A stretch of 64,000 nucleotides of DNA from Flavobacterium beibuense F44-8 (GCF_000769915.1 NZ_JRLV01000004.1:225835-289834), one strand, 5' to 3'. Counted from the stretch's first letter, positions 18,013-27,410 are shown. Program-made: numbers and translations. Notes: generated by a model from the letters alone, not told the origin.

Positions 18013-18546
18013 ATGAATAAACTAACAATGTTTCACGTGGAACGTAATATAAAAACCCTTTTTCAAAGAGGGTTTTTTCTGTTTTTGCTGGTTGGGGTTT
18101 TACAATCGTGTGTTTCGCCAAGACAGGCTGTAGATGTGTCTGAATATATTTTACTGGAGAACGGAAAACAGATTTACGGTAAAGAGGAAGGGCTTACTGC
18201 TTTTGTTTTTCAAAACAACCCAACAAAAATGACTTTTGCACAATTTTTAGGCAATAAGTATAATTTAATGAAGTTTACTGATATTGAATATTGGGTTACT
18301 TTAGAAGGAATGAAGTTTAAGGTGTTTTTTTATGAAAACGATGAACTGAACAAATATTTTGACACGACTGATTTTGTGGCTTCAAATGCAGTACCTGATT
18401 CATCAGTAGTGGGGTCTAAAGTAAAATTCCTGGCAATTTCTGTGGTAAATGAATATAATGAAGATTGCCTTGCTACTTCTTCATTGTTTAAAAATATTGT
18501 GATTGATTATCTAAAAGACTTAAAGGACGAATACAATAATTTATAA
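18013..18546 (+). CDS. Lipoprotein of unknown function downstream of mnmG
   Basis: 177 residues with a lipoprotein signal: a hydrophobic stretch GFFLFLLVGVLQSC with Cys in the lipobox (about residue 33). The first ATG is 18013, 1 bp after the mnmG stop. An in-frame ATG at 18028 gives a shorter and more normal n-region and is an equally likely start. Strikingly, a parS-like site (18029-18044) lies in this 5' coding segment and encodes the peptide FHVER. The mature part shows no domain I recognise; it carries alternating beta-strand patterns (MTFAQFLGNKYNLMKFTDIEY). It overlaps the next gene by 1 bp (TAATG). Confidence 0.75.
   Translation: MNKLTMFHVERNIKTLFQRGFFLFLLVGVLQSCVSPRQAVDVSEYILLENGKQIYGKEEGLTAFVFQNNPTKMTFAQFLGNKYNLMKFTDIEYWVTLEGMKFKVFFYENDELNKYFDTTDFVASNAVPDSSVVGSKVKFLAISVVNEYNEDCLATSSLFKNIVIDYLKDLKDEYNNL
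18029..18044. promoter_or_regulatory. parS: parS-like ParB binding site 5, inside a coding start
   Basis: TGTTTCACGTGGAACG carries the 14-bp core GTTTCACGTGGAAC shared with site 1. It lies 1.9 kb downstream of site 4, within the first codons of the lipoprotein gene. Confidence 0.82.
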
Positions 18547-19400
18547 TGAATTTTTCAGAAAATAACGTTTATATTACCGTAAAAGATCATTCGGTTTCGG
18601 GAGAAGAGTTTCAGTTATTACTCGATACTGATTTGGGATTATTAAAAACTCATCCGCAACCCGCACCCGAAAATTTAGGAAGCTATTACGAAAGTGATGA
18701 TTACATTTCGCATACTGACGGTAAACGTTCGCTTTTTGAAAAATTATACCATGTTGTAAAACAAAAAGCATTAAGAGATAAATTATCTATCATAAAAAAA
18801 TACCATCCTGAAAAAGGTAAACTTCTGGACATTGGTGCAGGGACGGGAGATTTCCTGGTAACAGCAAAAAATGACGGTTGGGATAGTTTTGGTATAGAAC
18901 CAAGCGAAAAAGCAAAAAAAATTGCAGTTTCAAAAGGAATTTCATTCAAAAATGATATAAACGAACTTGAAAATAGCTCTTTTGATGTGGTCACTATGTG
19001 GCATGTTTTAGAACATGTTCCTGATATTCAGCAACATATAGCCGAATTAAAGCGAATTTTAAAGCCAAACGGACTCATAATCATAGCGGTACCCAATTAT
19101 AACAGTTATGATGCTAAGCACTATGGAAAGTTTTGGGCTGCTTATGATGTGCCAAGACACCTTTGGCATTTTTCTAAAAATTCGATTAAGCTGCTTTTTT
19201 CAAAACAGGGTATGGATTTAATAAAAATCCTGCCAATGAAATTTGACAGTTTTTATGTGAGTCTTCTTTCTGAAAAATACAAAACCGGAAAAATGAATTT
19301 TGTGAAAGGATTTTTAACCGGATTACGCTCAAATTTAAAAGCAGCCGGAAATATGGAGTATTCGTCGCTTATTTATGTTATAGAACACGGTAAAAATTAA
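18546..19400 (+). CDS. Class I SAM-dependent methyltransferase
   Basis: 284-residue cytoplasmic enzyme. The Rossmann fold has the SAM-binding motif I LLDIGAGTGDFL (near residues 95-106), an acidic residue in FGIEPSEKA, and the motif VVTMWHVLEHVPD typical of Methyltransf_23 (UbiG/Coq3-like) proteins. An N-terminal extension of about 85 residues (ENLGSYYESDDYISH) is common in sugar/cell-envelope methyltransferases of Bacteroidota. The substrate is unknown. It overlaps the preceding lipoprotein gene by 1 bp and so is translationally coupled. The 244-bp gap after it shows no gene. Confidence 0.85.
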   Translation: MNFSENNVYITVKDHSVSGEEFQLLLDTDLGLLKTHPQPAPENLGSYYESDDYISHTDGKRSLFEKLYHVVKQKALRDKLSIIKKYHPEKGKLLDIGAGTGDFLVTAKNDGWDSFGIEPSEKAKKIAVSKGISFKNDINELENSSFDVVTMWHVLEHVPDIQQHIAELKRILKPNGLIIIAVPNYNSYDAKHYGKFWAAYDVPRHLWHFSKNSIKLLFSKQGMDLIKILPMKFDSFYVSLLSEKYKTGKMNFVKGFLTGLRSNLKAAGNMEYSSLIYVIEHGKN

Positions 19401-19644
19401 ATAAAACTTCATAAATAAACGTTTGCCGTCTGTAATAAGGAAATACCCTGACGTTTTTAAAAACACTCTTAAAAACGATTTATGAAGCCCGAATTTGATT
19501 TACATTGTTTATAGCATAGATTTGTTTTCATAAAATTTATTTATGGTTAATTTTTTTCCGTAAATTTTAATAAAAACTTGTTTTTGCATCTTTGATGCGA
19601 ATTATTACTTTTACCGAAATTTTTTTAAAAATCGAAAAACGCAA

Positions 19645-20256
19645 ATGAAAAAATCTTTATTGATACTTGGTCTTGCCGTTACACTTTTTTCATGTAACAA
19701 AAATGAAGGTGGTGCAACTGAATTCAAAACGGCTTATGTTGACACGCAAAAGTTAATGGACGATTCTGAAGCTTTAAAGGATCTTAACTCAAGAAGCAAC
19801 GTTAAAGGTGAAGAACTTAAAAGGGAACTTAACGATGAGTACCAAAAGTTAAGACTTGATTATGCAAAAGCTCAGGATGAAGCACCAAGAAGAGGAGCGC
19901 AATGGGTTCAGGCTAAAGCTCAGGAATTCCAGGAAAGAGAACAAAAACTTTCTATGATGCAGGATGGTATGATGAGACAGCTTCAGGAAGAGTTTGCTCC
20001 GCAAAGAGACAGTATTGTTGAAGAGATGCGTGCATACATCAAAGATTACGGTAAGAAAAACGGTTACGATTATATTTATGGTACCGGTGATTCTGCCAAT
20101 GTGCTTTATGCTAAAGACAGCTATGAGATTACCGAAGAAATCATTACTGCAGTAAACGCTAAATTTAAAGGTGAGAATCCTGACGCTGTAAAAACAGAAG
20201 AGAAAGCTACTGAAGTGAAAGCAGAAACTACTGAAAAAGAAGAAGCTGCAAAATAA
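19645..20256 (+). CDS. OmpH/Skp-like periplasmic chaperone, predicted lipoprotein
   Basis: 203-residue protein with a lipoprotein signal MKKSLLILGLAVTLFSC (Cys 17). An OmpH/Skp domain follows: a beta-strand AYVDTQKLMDDSEA, then a long charged coiled coil, then the return strand YIYGTGDSANVLYAKDSYEIT. The C-terminus is an Ala/Glu/Lys-rich tail. Skp family members shield unfolded outer-membrane proteins in the periplasm. The lipid anchor and acidic/Lys tail differ from E. coli Skp but are seen in Bacteroidota OmpH-like proteins. It is monocistronic with a terminator immediately after. Confidence 0.88.
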   Translation: MKKSLLILGLAVTLFSCNKNEGGATEFKTAYVDTQKLMDDSEALKDLNSRSNVKGEELKRELNDEYQKLRLDYAKAQDEAPRRGAQWVQAKAQEFQEREQKLSMMQDGMMRQLQEEFAPQRDSIVEEMRAYIKDYGKKNGYDYIYGTGDSANVLYAKDSYEITEEIITAVNAKFKGENPDAVKTEEKATEVKAETTEKEEAAK

Positions 20257-20277
20257 TTTCAGTCTTATAATATTAAA

Positions 20278-20303
20278 TTAAGCTCCCAAAAGGGAGCTTT
20301 TTT
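20278..20303 (+). terminator. Rho-independent terminator after the OmpH-like gene
   Basis: AAGCTCCC (20280-20287), loop AAAA, GGGAGCTT (20292-20299), followed by a T-tract. Confidence 0.85.
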
Positions 20304-20355
20304 GTTGCCATAAATTTTTATACTTAATTTCGGGATTTCAATAATTATACGCCTC

Positions 20356-22632
20356 ATGCAAAGTTTATCTACAGCTGCCGAATATACCTTACGTTTTATA
20401 AATCAAACAAATAGATCTATTTTTCTTACTGGTAAAGCCGGTACAGGAAAGACTACTTTGCTTAAGGAAATTATTCGTACCACGCATAAAAATGTAGTTG
20501 TGGTAGCCCCTACGGGTATTGCGGCGCTTAATGCAGGTGGTGTAACCATACACTCCATGTTCCAGTTGCCTTTTGCAGGTTTTATCCCCGATAATGTAAC
20601 ACCACAGGTGACTGATACTGTACGCTTTGAAAATAAAGACAGTCTGCGCAGGCATTTCAAAATGAGAGGGGATAAACAGGCAGTAATCAAAAACATGGAA
20701 CTGCTTGTTATTGACGAGGTGAGTATGTTGCGAGCCGACTTGCTTGATGCTATGGATTTTATGTTACGAAATGTACGCCATAAGGATATTCCGTTTGGGG
20801 GTGTTCAGGTGTTGTTTATTGGCGACCTGTTACAGCTACCTCCGGTTGTAAAAAATGAAGAGTGGGATGTATTGAGTCAGTATTACAGAGGAAAATATTT
20901 CTTTCACTCTCAGGTAGTTAGTAATAATCCACCCCTGTATATAGAGCTTTCTAAAATATACAGGCAAACCGATGATGCCTTTATATCAATACTTAATAAT
21001 CTGAGGAACAATGTAATAACCCCAAATGATGTAGCGGTTTTAAACAACTATGCCCAACCTGATTTTGATTTGAAAAAAAATCCGGGGTTTATTACACTTA
21101 CTACCCATAATGCGAAAGCCGATAATATAAACGCCAAGGCACTGGATGAGCTCGATGAAAAGGAATTTGTTTTCCATCCGGAAATTGTGGGCGATTTCCC
21201 AGAGAAAATCTATCCGGTAGAGGAGGAGCTTAAACTGAAAAAGGGGGCTCAGGTAATGTTTATTAAAAACGACCTTTCTCCCGAAAAGAATTATTTCAAC
21301 GGTAAAATCGGTATAATCAAATCAGTATCAGATGAAGAAATACTGGTACATTTTCCGGAAGAGGATCTTACCATTGAGGCCGACAAGTACGAATGGAAAA
21401 ACGTAAAATACCACGTAAACGAAAATACCAAAGAAATAGAAGAAGAGGTTTTAGGTACGTTTGTACACTATCCGCTTAAACTGGCTTGGGCTATAACGGT
21501 ACATAAAAGCCAGGGATTGACTTTTGATAAAGCAGCGCTCGATGTATCGGGCGTTTTCCTGCCGGGACAAGCCTATGTAGCGCTTTCGCGTTTGCGTTCG
21601 TTAAATGGGCTTATTTTGCTTTCTCCGCTGCAAATGAATGGTCTTACTAACGACATGGATGTAATGGGCTATGCCTCATCTAAAGTTAAGGAAGAGCAAA
21701 TGGAACTGTTTTTGCAAAAAGATACGCTTCGTTTTATATTCAATTATTTGAAAAACAGTTTTGACTGGGACGAACTTACTGATGTTTGGCAACGACATAA
21801 ACTGACTTATCTGCAGGAAGGACCAAGATCACTGAAATCCAAACACAGGGAATGGGCAAACCTATCTGAAGATAAGATAAAAAAAATGCATACTCCGGGG
21901 CATAAGTTTATTAGTCAGCTGGCTAAATTGTTTTCCGTGGAACAGCCCGATATGAAGTTTGTACAGGAGAGGGTAGAAGCGGCATACAATTATTTCTTTC
22001 CGGCTATGGACAGTCTTGTAACAGGTTTGCTTCAAAAAATGGAAGAGATAAAAAGACTCAGAAAAGCAAAAGGTTTTTATGAGGAACTCTCGGAACTGGA
22101 AGAACTTCAAACCTATACGGTTATCAGACTGATGAAAGCTAAAAGACTAATGCTTGCGGTGCTTAATGAGGAAGAGATTATAAAAGAGAATCTTATTACA
22201 CCCGAAATACACTCGTACCGAATAAAGAAACTGGAAGCCATTCGCAAAAACCTGAAAGATAACCCGGTTACCTTATTACAGGAAGAAACCGAGGAATATG
22301 AAATTGATAACTATCCGACAAAAAAGAAACAGCCTAAAAAATCTACGCTTGAGGAGACGTTTGATTTGTGGAAGGAAAAAATGAGTATTGAAGATATTGC
22401 CAGAGTGAGGAAACTTACCGAAACTACGGTACTTAGTCATATTGCCGGACTGGTTCAGCGAGGTAAAATTCAAATTGAAGAAGTACTTCCTGAAGATAAG
22501 ATTGCCGAGCTTGCCAAAGCTTTTGAAGATTTTGATGGTGAATCGCTTACCAACCTTAAAGAAAAACATGGTGAAGCCTTTACCTGGGGTGAGCTACGAT
22601 TATACAGAGCCAGCCTTAACGATGATGAATAA
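20356..22632 (+). CDS. Pif1-like ATP-dependent DNA helicase with C-terminal HTH
   Basis: 758-residue superfamily 1B helicase. Walker A is GKAGTGKTT (residues 26-34), followed by VVVVAPTGIAALNAGG and Walker B LLVIDEVSMLRADLLDAMDF. The UvrD/RecD-like C-terminal motif is AITVHKSQGLTFDKAALDV...AYVALSRLRSLNGL. The last 100 residues hold a helix-turn-helix of the HTH_40/RQC-like type (TLEETFDLWKEKMSIEDIA, then HIAGLVQRGKIQ). This arrangement is the common Bacteroidota Pif1/RecD-like helicase. A role in genome maintenance such as fork progress or unwinding of structured DNA is inferred from the family. It is monocistronic. Confidence 0.9.
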   Translation: MQSLSTAAEYTLRFINQTNRSIFLTGKAGTGKTTLLKEIIRTTHKNVVVVAPTGIAALNAGGVTIHSMFQLPFAGFIPDNVTPQVTDTVRFENKDSLRRHFKMRGDKQAVIKNMELLVIDEVSMLRADLLDAMDFMLRNVRHKDIPFGGVQVLFIGDLLQLPPVVKNEEWDVLSQYYRGKYFFHSQVVSNNPPLYIELSKIYRQTDDAFISILNNLRNNVITPNDVAVLNNYAQPDFDLKKNPGFITLTTHNAKADNINAKALDELDEKEFVFHPEIVGDFPEKIYPVEEELKLKKGAQVMFIKNDLSPEKNYFNGKIGIIKSVSDEEILVHFPEEDLTIEADKYEWKNVKYHVNENTKEIEEEVLGTFVHYPLKLAWAITVHKSQGLTFDKAALDVSGVFLPGQAYVALSRLRSLNGLILLSPLQMNGLTNDMDVMGYASSKVKEEQMELFLQKDTLRFIFNYLKNSFDWDELTDVWQRHKLTYLQEGPRSLKSKHREWANLSEDKIKKMHTPGHKFISQLAKLFSVEQPDMKFVQERVEAAYNYFFPAMDSLVTGLLQKMEEIKRLRKAKGFYEELSELEELQTYTVIRLMKAKRLMLAVLNEEEIIKENLITPEIHSYRIKKLEAIRKNLKDNPVTLLQEETEEYEIDNYPTKKKQPKKSTLEETFDLWKEKMSIEDIARVRKLTETTVLSHIAGLVQRGKIQIEEVLPEDKIAELAKAFEDFDGESLTNLKEKHGEAFTWGELRLYRASLNDDE

Positions 22633-22633
22633 A

Positions 22634-22666
22634 AAAGCCCCTCAACAAGGGGCTTTATATTTTTTG
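22634..22666. terminator. Bidirectional terminator between helicase and DoxX genes
   Basis: AAAGCCCCT (22634-22642), loop CAACA, AGGGGCTTT (22648-22656). An A-run precedes it and a T-run follows, so it can serve both convergent genes. Confidence 0.85.
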
Positions 22667-22675
22667 TTTGGTTAA

Positions 22676-23056
22676 TTAATATAACCAGTTTAATAACAAA
22701 ACGGTAGGAATAAAATAGATAACAATAGTCCTTGCACCGTCATAATCTTTGGCAAGACGCTGACCCAATAGCAGTAAAAGCAGCGTAGCGCTCGAAACTA
22801 TTGCGGCATAACCGGCAAATTCGGTATCATCATTCATAAAAATCTGAATGATTCCAATAACCGAGAAAGCACCTGCAACCACCTCAAGTACAAGTACTAA
22901 AAGCAGTGCGGCCGGAACCTGGTTTTTAATTATAGTTTGTGAAAAATGACCTTTAAGCCATTCTACATTTCCTTTCCAGTCGGCAACTTTATCGTAGCCT
23001 GATTGGATAAAAGTTATGGCTAAAAAAATCAGGATAATAATGATAGCTGGTGTCAT
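22676..23056 (-). CDS. DoxX family membrane protein
   Basis: 126-residue membrane protein with four hydrophobic segments. Its N-terminus (IIILIFLAITFIQSGYDKVADWKGN) carries the DoxX-family pattern of a first helix followed by SGxxK. Family members are small quinone/redox-linked or unassigned membrane proteins, and the function here is unknown. It starts 5 bp after the stop of the DNA polymerase delta' gene, so it is probably the second gene of that transcript. Confidence 0.82.
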   Translation of the reverse strand: MTPAIIIILIFLAITFIQSGYDKVADWKGNVEWLKGHFSQTIIKNQVPAALLLVLVLEVVAGAFSVIGIIQIFMNDDTEFAGYAAIVSSATLLLLLLGQRLAKDYDGARTIVIYFIPTVLLLNWLY

Positions 23057-23061
23057 AATCT

Positions 23062-24210
23062 TTACTTTTTATGAATTAATCGCGTTAGTTTTATGGAAAG
23101 GTCGGTTAATATAATCTTGGCATTACCGTTTCTTTCAATGTGGTAAAGCGCGTCCGACAGTTCTTTAAAAATATCATTAATATTATTTCCGTTTACAAAC
23201 GGAGCAAAATTTTCAAGTTTAAATTTATCGACAGTAGGCTCCATAAAAACCAGTTCTTTTGCTTGATAGTTAAGCAGTAATGCTTGGCGGAACATATCGA
23301 TACAAAAATGAATAAACTGTTTTTGTGCTTCACGGCCAATACCCGCAATTTGTTCACTCCAGGCAATAAGGTCCTGTATGGCAGCGGCGTTTCCTTTTGC
23401 TCTAAAGGCAGCGCGTACCCATTGCACAAACCACTCTTCAAAAGGGAAACCGTTATTGTCTTTGTTTAAAATCTGTAACGCCTTATTGAAATTTCCCTGT
23501 GCCTGGTGAGCAATTTTCAGGGCTTCATTATTGTCAAGTCCTTTTTGGGAAATAAGAGCATCGGCAATAGCCTGCTCACTAAGTCCGCCAAAATGTAACA
23601 CCTGGCAGCGTGAAAGTATGGTTTGCAGTATATCGTCATCACTTTCGGCAATCAGCAGGAATATTGTTTTTTGCGGCGGCTCTTCCAGTAGTTTCAGTAA
23701 TTTGTTGGCTGTTGCCACGTTCATCCTGTCGGCCATCCATATAATCATCACTTTATAACCGCCTTCGTATGCTTTTAACGAAAGTGATTTTACAATCTCG
23801 TGTGCTTCATCTACCCCTATTTGTCCCTGTTTGTTCTGGATATCAATTTTCTTGTACCAGTCAAAAAGCCCGGCATAAGGATTTTCGGAAATAAACTCTC
23901 TCCAGTATTTTAAAAAGTTAGCACTAACAGGGTGGCTTTTCACTTCACTGTTGGTAGCAACCGGAAAAACAAAATGTAAATCGGGATGTGAAAAATTCTG
24001 GAACTTTAGGTTACAGGCAGCATTACCGCTGTTGTTTTCGCTATTAGTGTTGGAGCACAAAATATACTGGGCATAGGCAATTGCCATGGCCAACTTGCCT
24101 GATCCTTCGGGACCTACAAAAAGCTGTGCGTGCGGAATCCTGCCGGAATCGGCACTTTTTGTCAAATGGCTTTTAATATGTTCCTGGCCTAATATATCTG
24201 AAAAAAGCAT
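23062..24210 (-). CDS. holB: DNA polymerase III delta' subunit (clamp-loader AAA+ ATPase)
   Basis: 382-residue clamp-loader subunit that helps load the beta sliding clamp. It starts MLFSDILGQEHIKSHL, as in DnaX/HolB proteins. Residues 33-40 (GPEGSGKL) form a P-loop-like segment, and a Cys-containing insertion occupies about residues 52-68 (CSNTN...AACNL). The sensor region LLKLLEEPPQKTIFLLIAESDDDILQTILSRCQ is strongly diagnostic of clamp-loader subunits. The C-terminal third is the helical collar domain. The -7 promoter box lies only 5 bp upstream of the ATG, which suggests a leaderless or nearly leaderless mRNA. Confidence 0.92.
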   Translation of the reverse strand: MLFSDILGQEHIKSHLTKSADSGRIPHAQLFVGPEGSGKLAMAIAYAQYILCSNTNSENNSGNAACNLKFQNFSHPDLHFVFPVATNSEVKSHPVSANFLKYWREFISENPYAGLFDWYKKIDIQNKQGQIGVDEAHEIVKSLSLKAYEGGYKVMIIWMADRMNVATANKLLKLLEEPPQKTIFLLIAESDDDILQTILSRCQVLHFGGLSEQAIADALISQKGLDNNEALKIAHQAQGNFNKALQILNKDNNGFPFEEWFVQWVRAAFRAKGNAAAIQDLIAWSEQIAGIGREAQKQFIHFCIDMFRQALLLNYQAKELVFMEPTVDKFKLENFAPFVNGNNINDIFKELSDALYHIERNGNAKIILTDLSIKLTRLIHKK

Positions 24211-24214
24211 AGGG

Positions 24215-24222
24215 CAAATATA
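24215..24222 (-). promoter_or_regulatory. -7 promoter element of holB, almost adjoining the start codon
   Basis: On the minus strand TATATTTG lies 4 bases before the holB ATG. With the usual distance from the -7 box, the transcript would begin at or within a few bases of the ATG. Confidence 0.5.
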
Positions 24223-24308
24223 GAAGAATTTATGGGATGATTGCCATAATAAACTATTACGTTTTAGTGGTTAATCTCCTAACTGTAAAGCAATGAGACA
24301 TATATGTT

Positions 24309-24331
24309 AAATAATGGGGAGCCCCTTATTT
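24309..24331. repeat. Short inverted repeat upstream of pgk
   Basis: AAATAA and TTATTT flank a central GGGGAGCCCC (24316-24325), with one unpaired T. It lies between the divergent holB and pgk genes, upstream of the pgk -7 box. It could be a cruciform or protein site; there is no T-tract pattern that clearly makes it a terminator for a known transcript. Confidence 0.4.
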
Positions 24332-24358
24332 TATTATAATTTTTTTAACGGAAAAAAC

Positions 24359-24366
24359 TATATTTG
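24359..24366 (+). promoter_or_regulatory. -7 promoter element of pgk
   Basis: TATATTTG matches TAnnTTTG and lies 34 bp before the pgk ATG. Confidence 0.55.
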
Positions 24367-24400
24367 CCTTTAATCAAATTTAAACAACTTAAAATACAGT

Positions 24401-25588
24401 ATGAAGACCCTTAATGATTTTGACTTTAAAGGCAAGAAAGCAGTTATAAGAGTAGACTTTAACGTACCTCTTGATGAGAATTTTAATGTAACTGATGATA
24501 CAAGGATTGTAGCTGCGAAGCCCACAATAGATAAAATCTTAAATGACGGGGGAAGTGCCATTTTGATGTCGCACCTTGGAAGACCAAAAGGGAAAGAAGA
24601 GAAATATTCCCTTAAGCATATTGTTGCCAAAGTATCTGAAGTACTTGGTGTTACCGTAAAATTTGTTGAAGACTGTGTGGGGGCTGATGTTGAAGCTGCC
24701 GCTGCGGCTTTACAGCCGGGTGAAGTATTACTTTTAGAGAACCTGCGTTTTTACAGCGAAGAGGAAGCCGGAGACGAAGGTTTTGCAAAACAACTTGCCA
24801 ATTTAGGTGATATTTATGTTAATGATGCCTTTGGTACAGCACACCGTGCGCATGCATCTACAACCATAATTGCAAAGTTTTTCCCTGAAAACAAGTGTTT
24901 TGGCTCACTTCTTGCTAAAGAAATAGAAAGTCTTAACAAAGTACTGAATGATAGCAAAAAGCCGGTAACGGCTGTTTTAGGAGGATCTAAGGTTTCTTCT
25001 AAAATTACTGTTATAGAAAACATACTGGATAAAGTAGACCATATGATAATTGGAGGAGGGATGACATTTACTTTTATCAAAGCACAGGGCGGTAAAATAG
25101 GTGATTCTATTTGTGAGGACGATAAACTTGACCTTGCCCTTGATATTCTAGCCAAGGCAAAAGAGAAAAACGTACAGGTACATATTCCTGTAGATGTTAT
25201 TGCTGCCGATGGATTTAAGAATGATGCAAATACTCAGGTTACTAACGTAACTGAGATACCTGATGGCTGGCAGGGACTTGATGCCGGACCAAAATCACTT
25301 GAAAATTTCAGAAAAGTAATATTAGAATCCAAAACCATTTTATGGAATGGCCCACTGGGTGTTTTTGAAATGGAAAACTTTGCTAAAGGTACAATTGCAT
25401 TAGGTAATTATATTGCCGAAGCTACTGAAAGCGGAGCCTTTTCACTTGTTGGTGGAGGTGACTCTGTTGCGGCTGTTAAGCAGTTTGGGCTTGAGCCTAA
25501 AATGAGTTATGTATCTACAGGTGGCGGTGCCATGCTGGAGATGCTTGAAGGTAAAACCCTTCCGGGTATTGCAGCTATTTTAGAATAG
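24401..25588 (+). CDS. pgk: Phosphoglycerate kinase
   Basis: 395-residue glycolytic/gluconeogenic enzyme that transfers phosphate between 1,3-bisphosphoglycerate and ADP. Diagnostic segments are [20 protein letters not shown] near the N-terminus, the substrate Arg/His motif [15 protein letters not shown], and [20 protein letters not shown]. Further on are [14 protein letters not shown], the hinge region [14 protein letters not shown], and nucleotide-binding [17 protein letters not shown] and GGGDSVAAV. Length is normal. It is cytoplasmic and monocistronic with its own promoter. Confidence 0.98.
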   Translation: MKTLNDFDFKGKKAVIRVDFNVPLDENFNVTDDTRIVAAKPTIDKILNDGGSAILMSHLGRPKGKEEKYSLKHIVAKVSEVLGVTVKFVEDCVGADVEAAAAALQPGEVLLLENLRFYSEEEAGDEGFAKQLANLGDIYVNDAFGTAHRAHASTTIIAKFFPENKCFGSLLAKEIESLNKVLNDSKKPVTAVLGGSKVSSKITVIENILDKVDHMIIGGGMTFTFIKAQGGKIGDSICEDDKLDLALDILAKAKEKNVQVHIPVDVIAADGFKNDANTQVTNVTEIPDGWQGLDAGPKSLENFRKVILESKTILWNGPLGVFEMENFAKGTIALGNYIAEATESGAFSLVGGGDSVAAVKQFGLEPKMSYVSTGGGAMLEMLEGKTLPGIAAILE

Positions 25589-25685
25589 CACTGTTAAAAT
25601 TTATACGAATATTACAAAATTAAAGTTATAGCATGAGTTGTTATTTTTATAACAATTTGTAATATAACGGTTTAACAAGTAAATT

Positions 25686-27410
25686 ATGAGTAAAAGAACA
25701 TTGTCTCTGCTGTTAGCAGCATTCTCAATCGGGGCTTTTGCACAGGAAAGTGCAGAGGCCGATGTACAACTGAAACCGGTAACCAAAATGTCGTTTTTGG
25801 ATTCCATTAAATCAGGATTTGTGCGTCATGACGAATTGAGATGTATTGACAGCCTATGGATGAAGGAGTTAACAAACACTGAGTTGTTTGATGACATGCA
25901 GGATGATATTGAGATGGTGAATCCTGATGACGATGTGGCTTTTGAGTTATCTACAGAGCTTTTACAGCAAAGGCTTAAGGAACTTGATGCTAAATCGCCG
26001 TTTAACATTGAATACAGCAAGGGGCTGGAAAATATTATTAAATCGTACTTAAAAAACAGGCCAAAAAGCTTTTCGCGACTTATGGCTATTTCACAGTACT
26101 ATTTCCCGATGTTTGAAGAGCACCTGGCAAAATATGATGTGCCTATCGAGATTAAGTACCTGGCTGTAATTGAGTCGGCACTTAATCCGAGGGCAAAATC
26201 AAGGGTAGGGGCTACCGGGCTATGGCAATTTATGTATCCTACCGGTAAGCAGTACAACCTTGAGGTAAACTCATATGTTGATGAGCGTTGTGATCCGTTA
26301 AAGGCTACCGAGGCGGCTTGCCAGTACCTATCAAGCCTGTACAACATATTTGGCGACTGGGATTTGGTGCTAGCTTCCTATAATGCAGGACCGGGTAACG
26401 TAACCAAAGCGATACGCCGTTCTAACGGTCAAAAAAATTACTGGAACATTCGTAAAAACCTGCCAAGGGAAACACAAGGTTATGTACCTGCTTTCTTAGC
26501 TACCATGTACATTTATGAATATGGTAAAGAGCACGGTATTACCTCAAACGAAGCTCCGGTAACTTATTTTGAGACAGATACCATTATGGTAAAACGCAAA
26601 ATGACTTTTAAGCAGGTGGCAGACTTACTTGATGTACCGGTGGCAGAACTGGAATTTCTTAATCCTATATACAAACTGGACGTTATCCCATATGTTGCCG
26701 ATGAACCTCATTATTTAAGGCTTCCTAAGGACAAGGTTGGGTTATTCACTTCAAACGAAAAAGCAATTTATGCCTATATAGACTATGAAGACCTGAAAAG
26801 GGAAAGACCTTATTTTATTGATGAACAGGATAAGGAAGCATTGGCCAGTATAGGTAAAACCACTAAGGTTAGTACTAAATATCACACTGTTCGCAGGGGT
26901 GATGTACTTGGGTCCATAGCAAATAAATATGGTGTTTCGGTATCCGATCTTAAAAAATGGAACAGGGTAAAAGGTAACACCATTTACGCCGGACAAAAAC
27001 TTAAAATACACAAAACCATTATTGTTAACCTGCCTAAGGAAGAAACTGCCGTAGCTGCAAAAACAAGCAAACCTAAAAAGGCAGAAACTAAGCCGGAGGT
27101 TAAAAAAGCAGAAGAAACTAAAGCTTCTCCAACTGAAGGAGATGACGAGAAAGTAATGGTTGCTGATGCTGATGAAAAAGTTCAGGAGGCTTTTGAAGCA
27201 TCTGAAACTAAAGTAGCGGTTAAAGAGATTAAAAAATCTAAAACAGCTTATGAGGAAGCCCGTTTATACATTGTACAAAAAGGGGATTCACTGTTCAGTA
27301 TTGCAAAAAAACACCCAGGTGTAACAGTAGAAAATCTAAAAGACTGGAATAAGCTTAGCGGCGAACATATTAAGCCTGGAATGAAGCTTAAGGTAAGCAG
27401 TATAAATTAA
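25686..27410 (+). CDS. Membrane-bound lytic murein transglycosylase D-like protein with two LysM domains
   Basis: 574-residue peptidoglycan lytic transglycosylase. An SPI signal peptide (MSKRTLSLLLAAFSIGAFAQ) is followed by a helical region and a GH23 SLT domain (about residues 140-300). Its catalytic Glu is in LAVIESALNP, followed by GATGLWQFM and LASYNAGPGNV. Two LysM peptidoglycan-binding domains follow (about 398-443, HTVRRGDVLGSIANKYGVS; about 526-571, YIVQKGDSLFSIAKKHPGV), separated by a Lys/Glu-rich linker. This is the MltD arrangement. It acts in the periplasm on the glycan strand. The DUF4837 lipoprotein gene begins 9 bp later, so the two are likely co-transcribed. Confidence 0.93.
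   Translation: MSKRTLSLLLAAFSIGAFAQESAEADVQLKPVTKMSFLDSIKSGFVRHDELRCIDSLWMKELTNTELFDDMQDDIEMVNPDDDVAFELSTELLQQRLKELDAKSPFNIEYSKGLENIIKSYLKNRPKSFSRLMAISQYYFPMFEEHLAKYDVPIEIKYLAVIESALNPRAKSRVGATGLWQFMYPTGKQYNLEVNSYVDERCDPLKATEAACQYLSSLYNIFGDWDLVLASYNAGPGNVTKAIRRSNGQKNYWNIRKNLPRETQGYVPAFLATMYIYEYGKEHGITSNEAPVTYFETDTIMVKRKMTFKQVADLLDVPVAELEFLNPIYKLDVIPYVADEPHYLRLPKDKVGLFTSNEKAIYAYIDYEDLKRERPYFIDEQDKEALASIGKTTKVSTKYHTVRRGDVLGSIANKYGVSVSDLKKWNRVKGNTIYAGQKLKIHKTIIVNLPKEETAVAAKTSKPKKAETKPEVKKAEETKASPTEGDDEKVMVADADEKVQEAFEASETKVAVKEIKKSKTAYEEARLYIVQKGDSLFSIAKKHPGVTVENLKDWNKLSGEHIKPGMKLKVSSIN

Noticed and set aside
21932..21946. TTCCGTGGAACAG inside the helicase gene resembles half of a parS site
   Set aside because: The CACGTG centre is broken and only one half matches; it lies inside conserved coding sequence and is probably chance.
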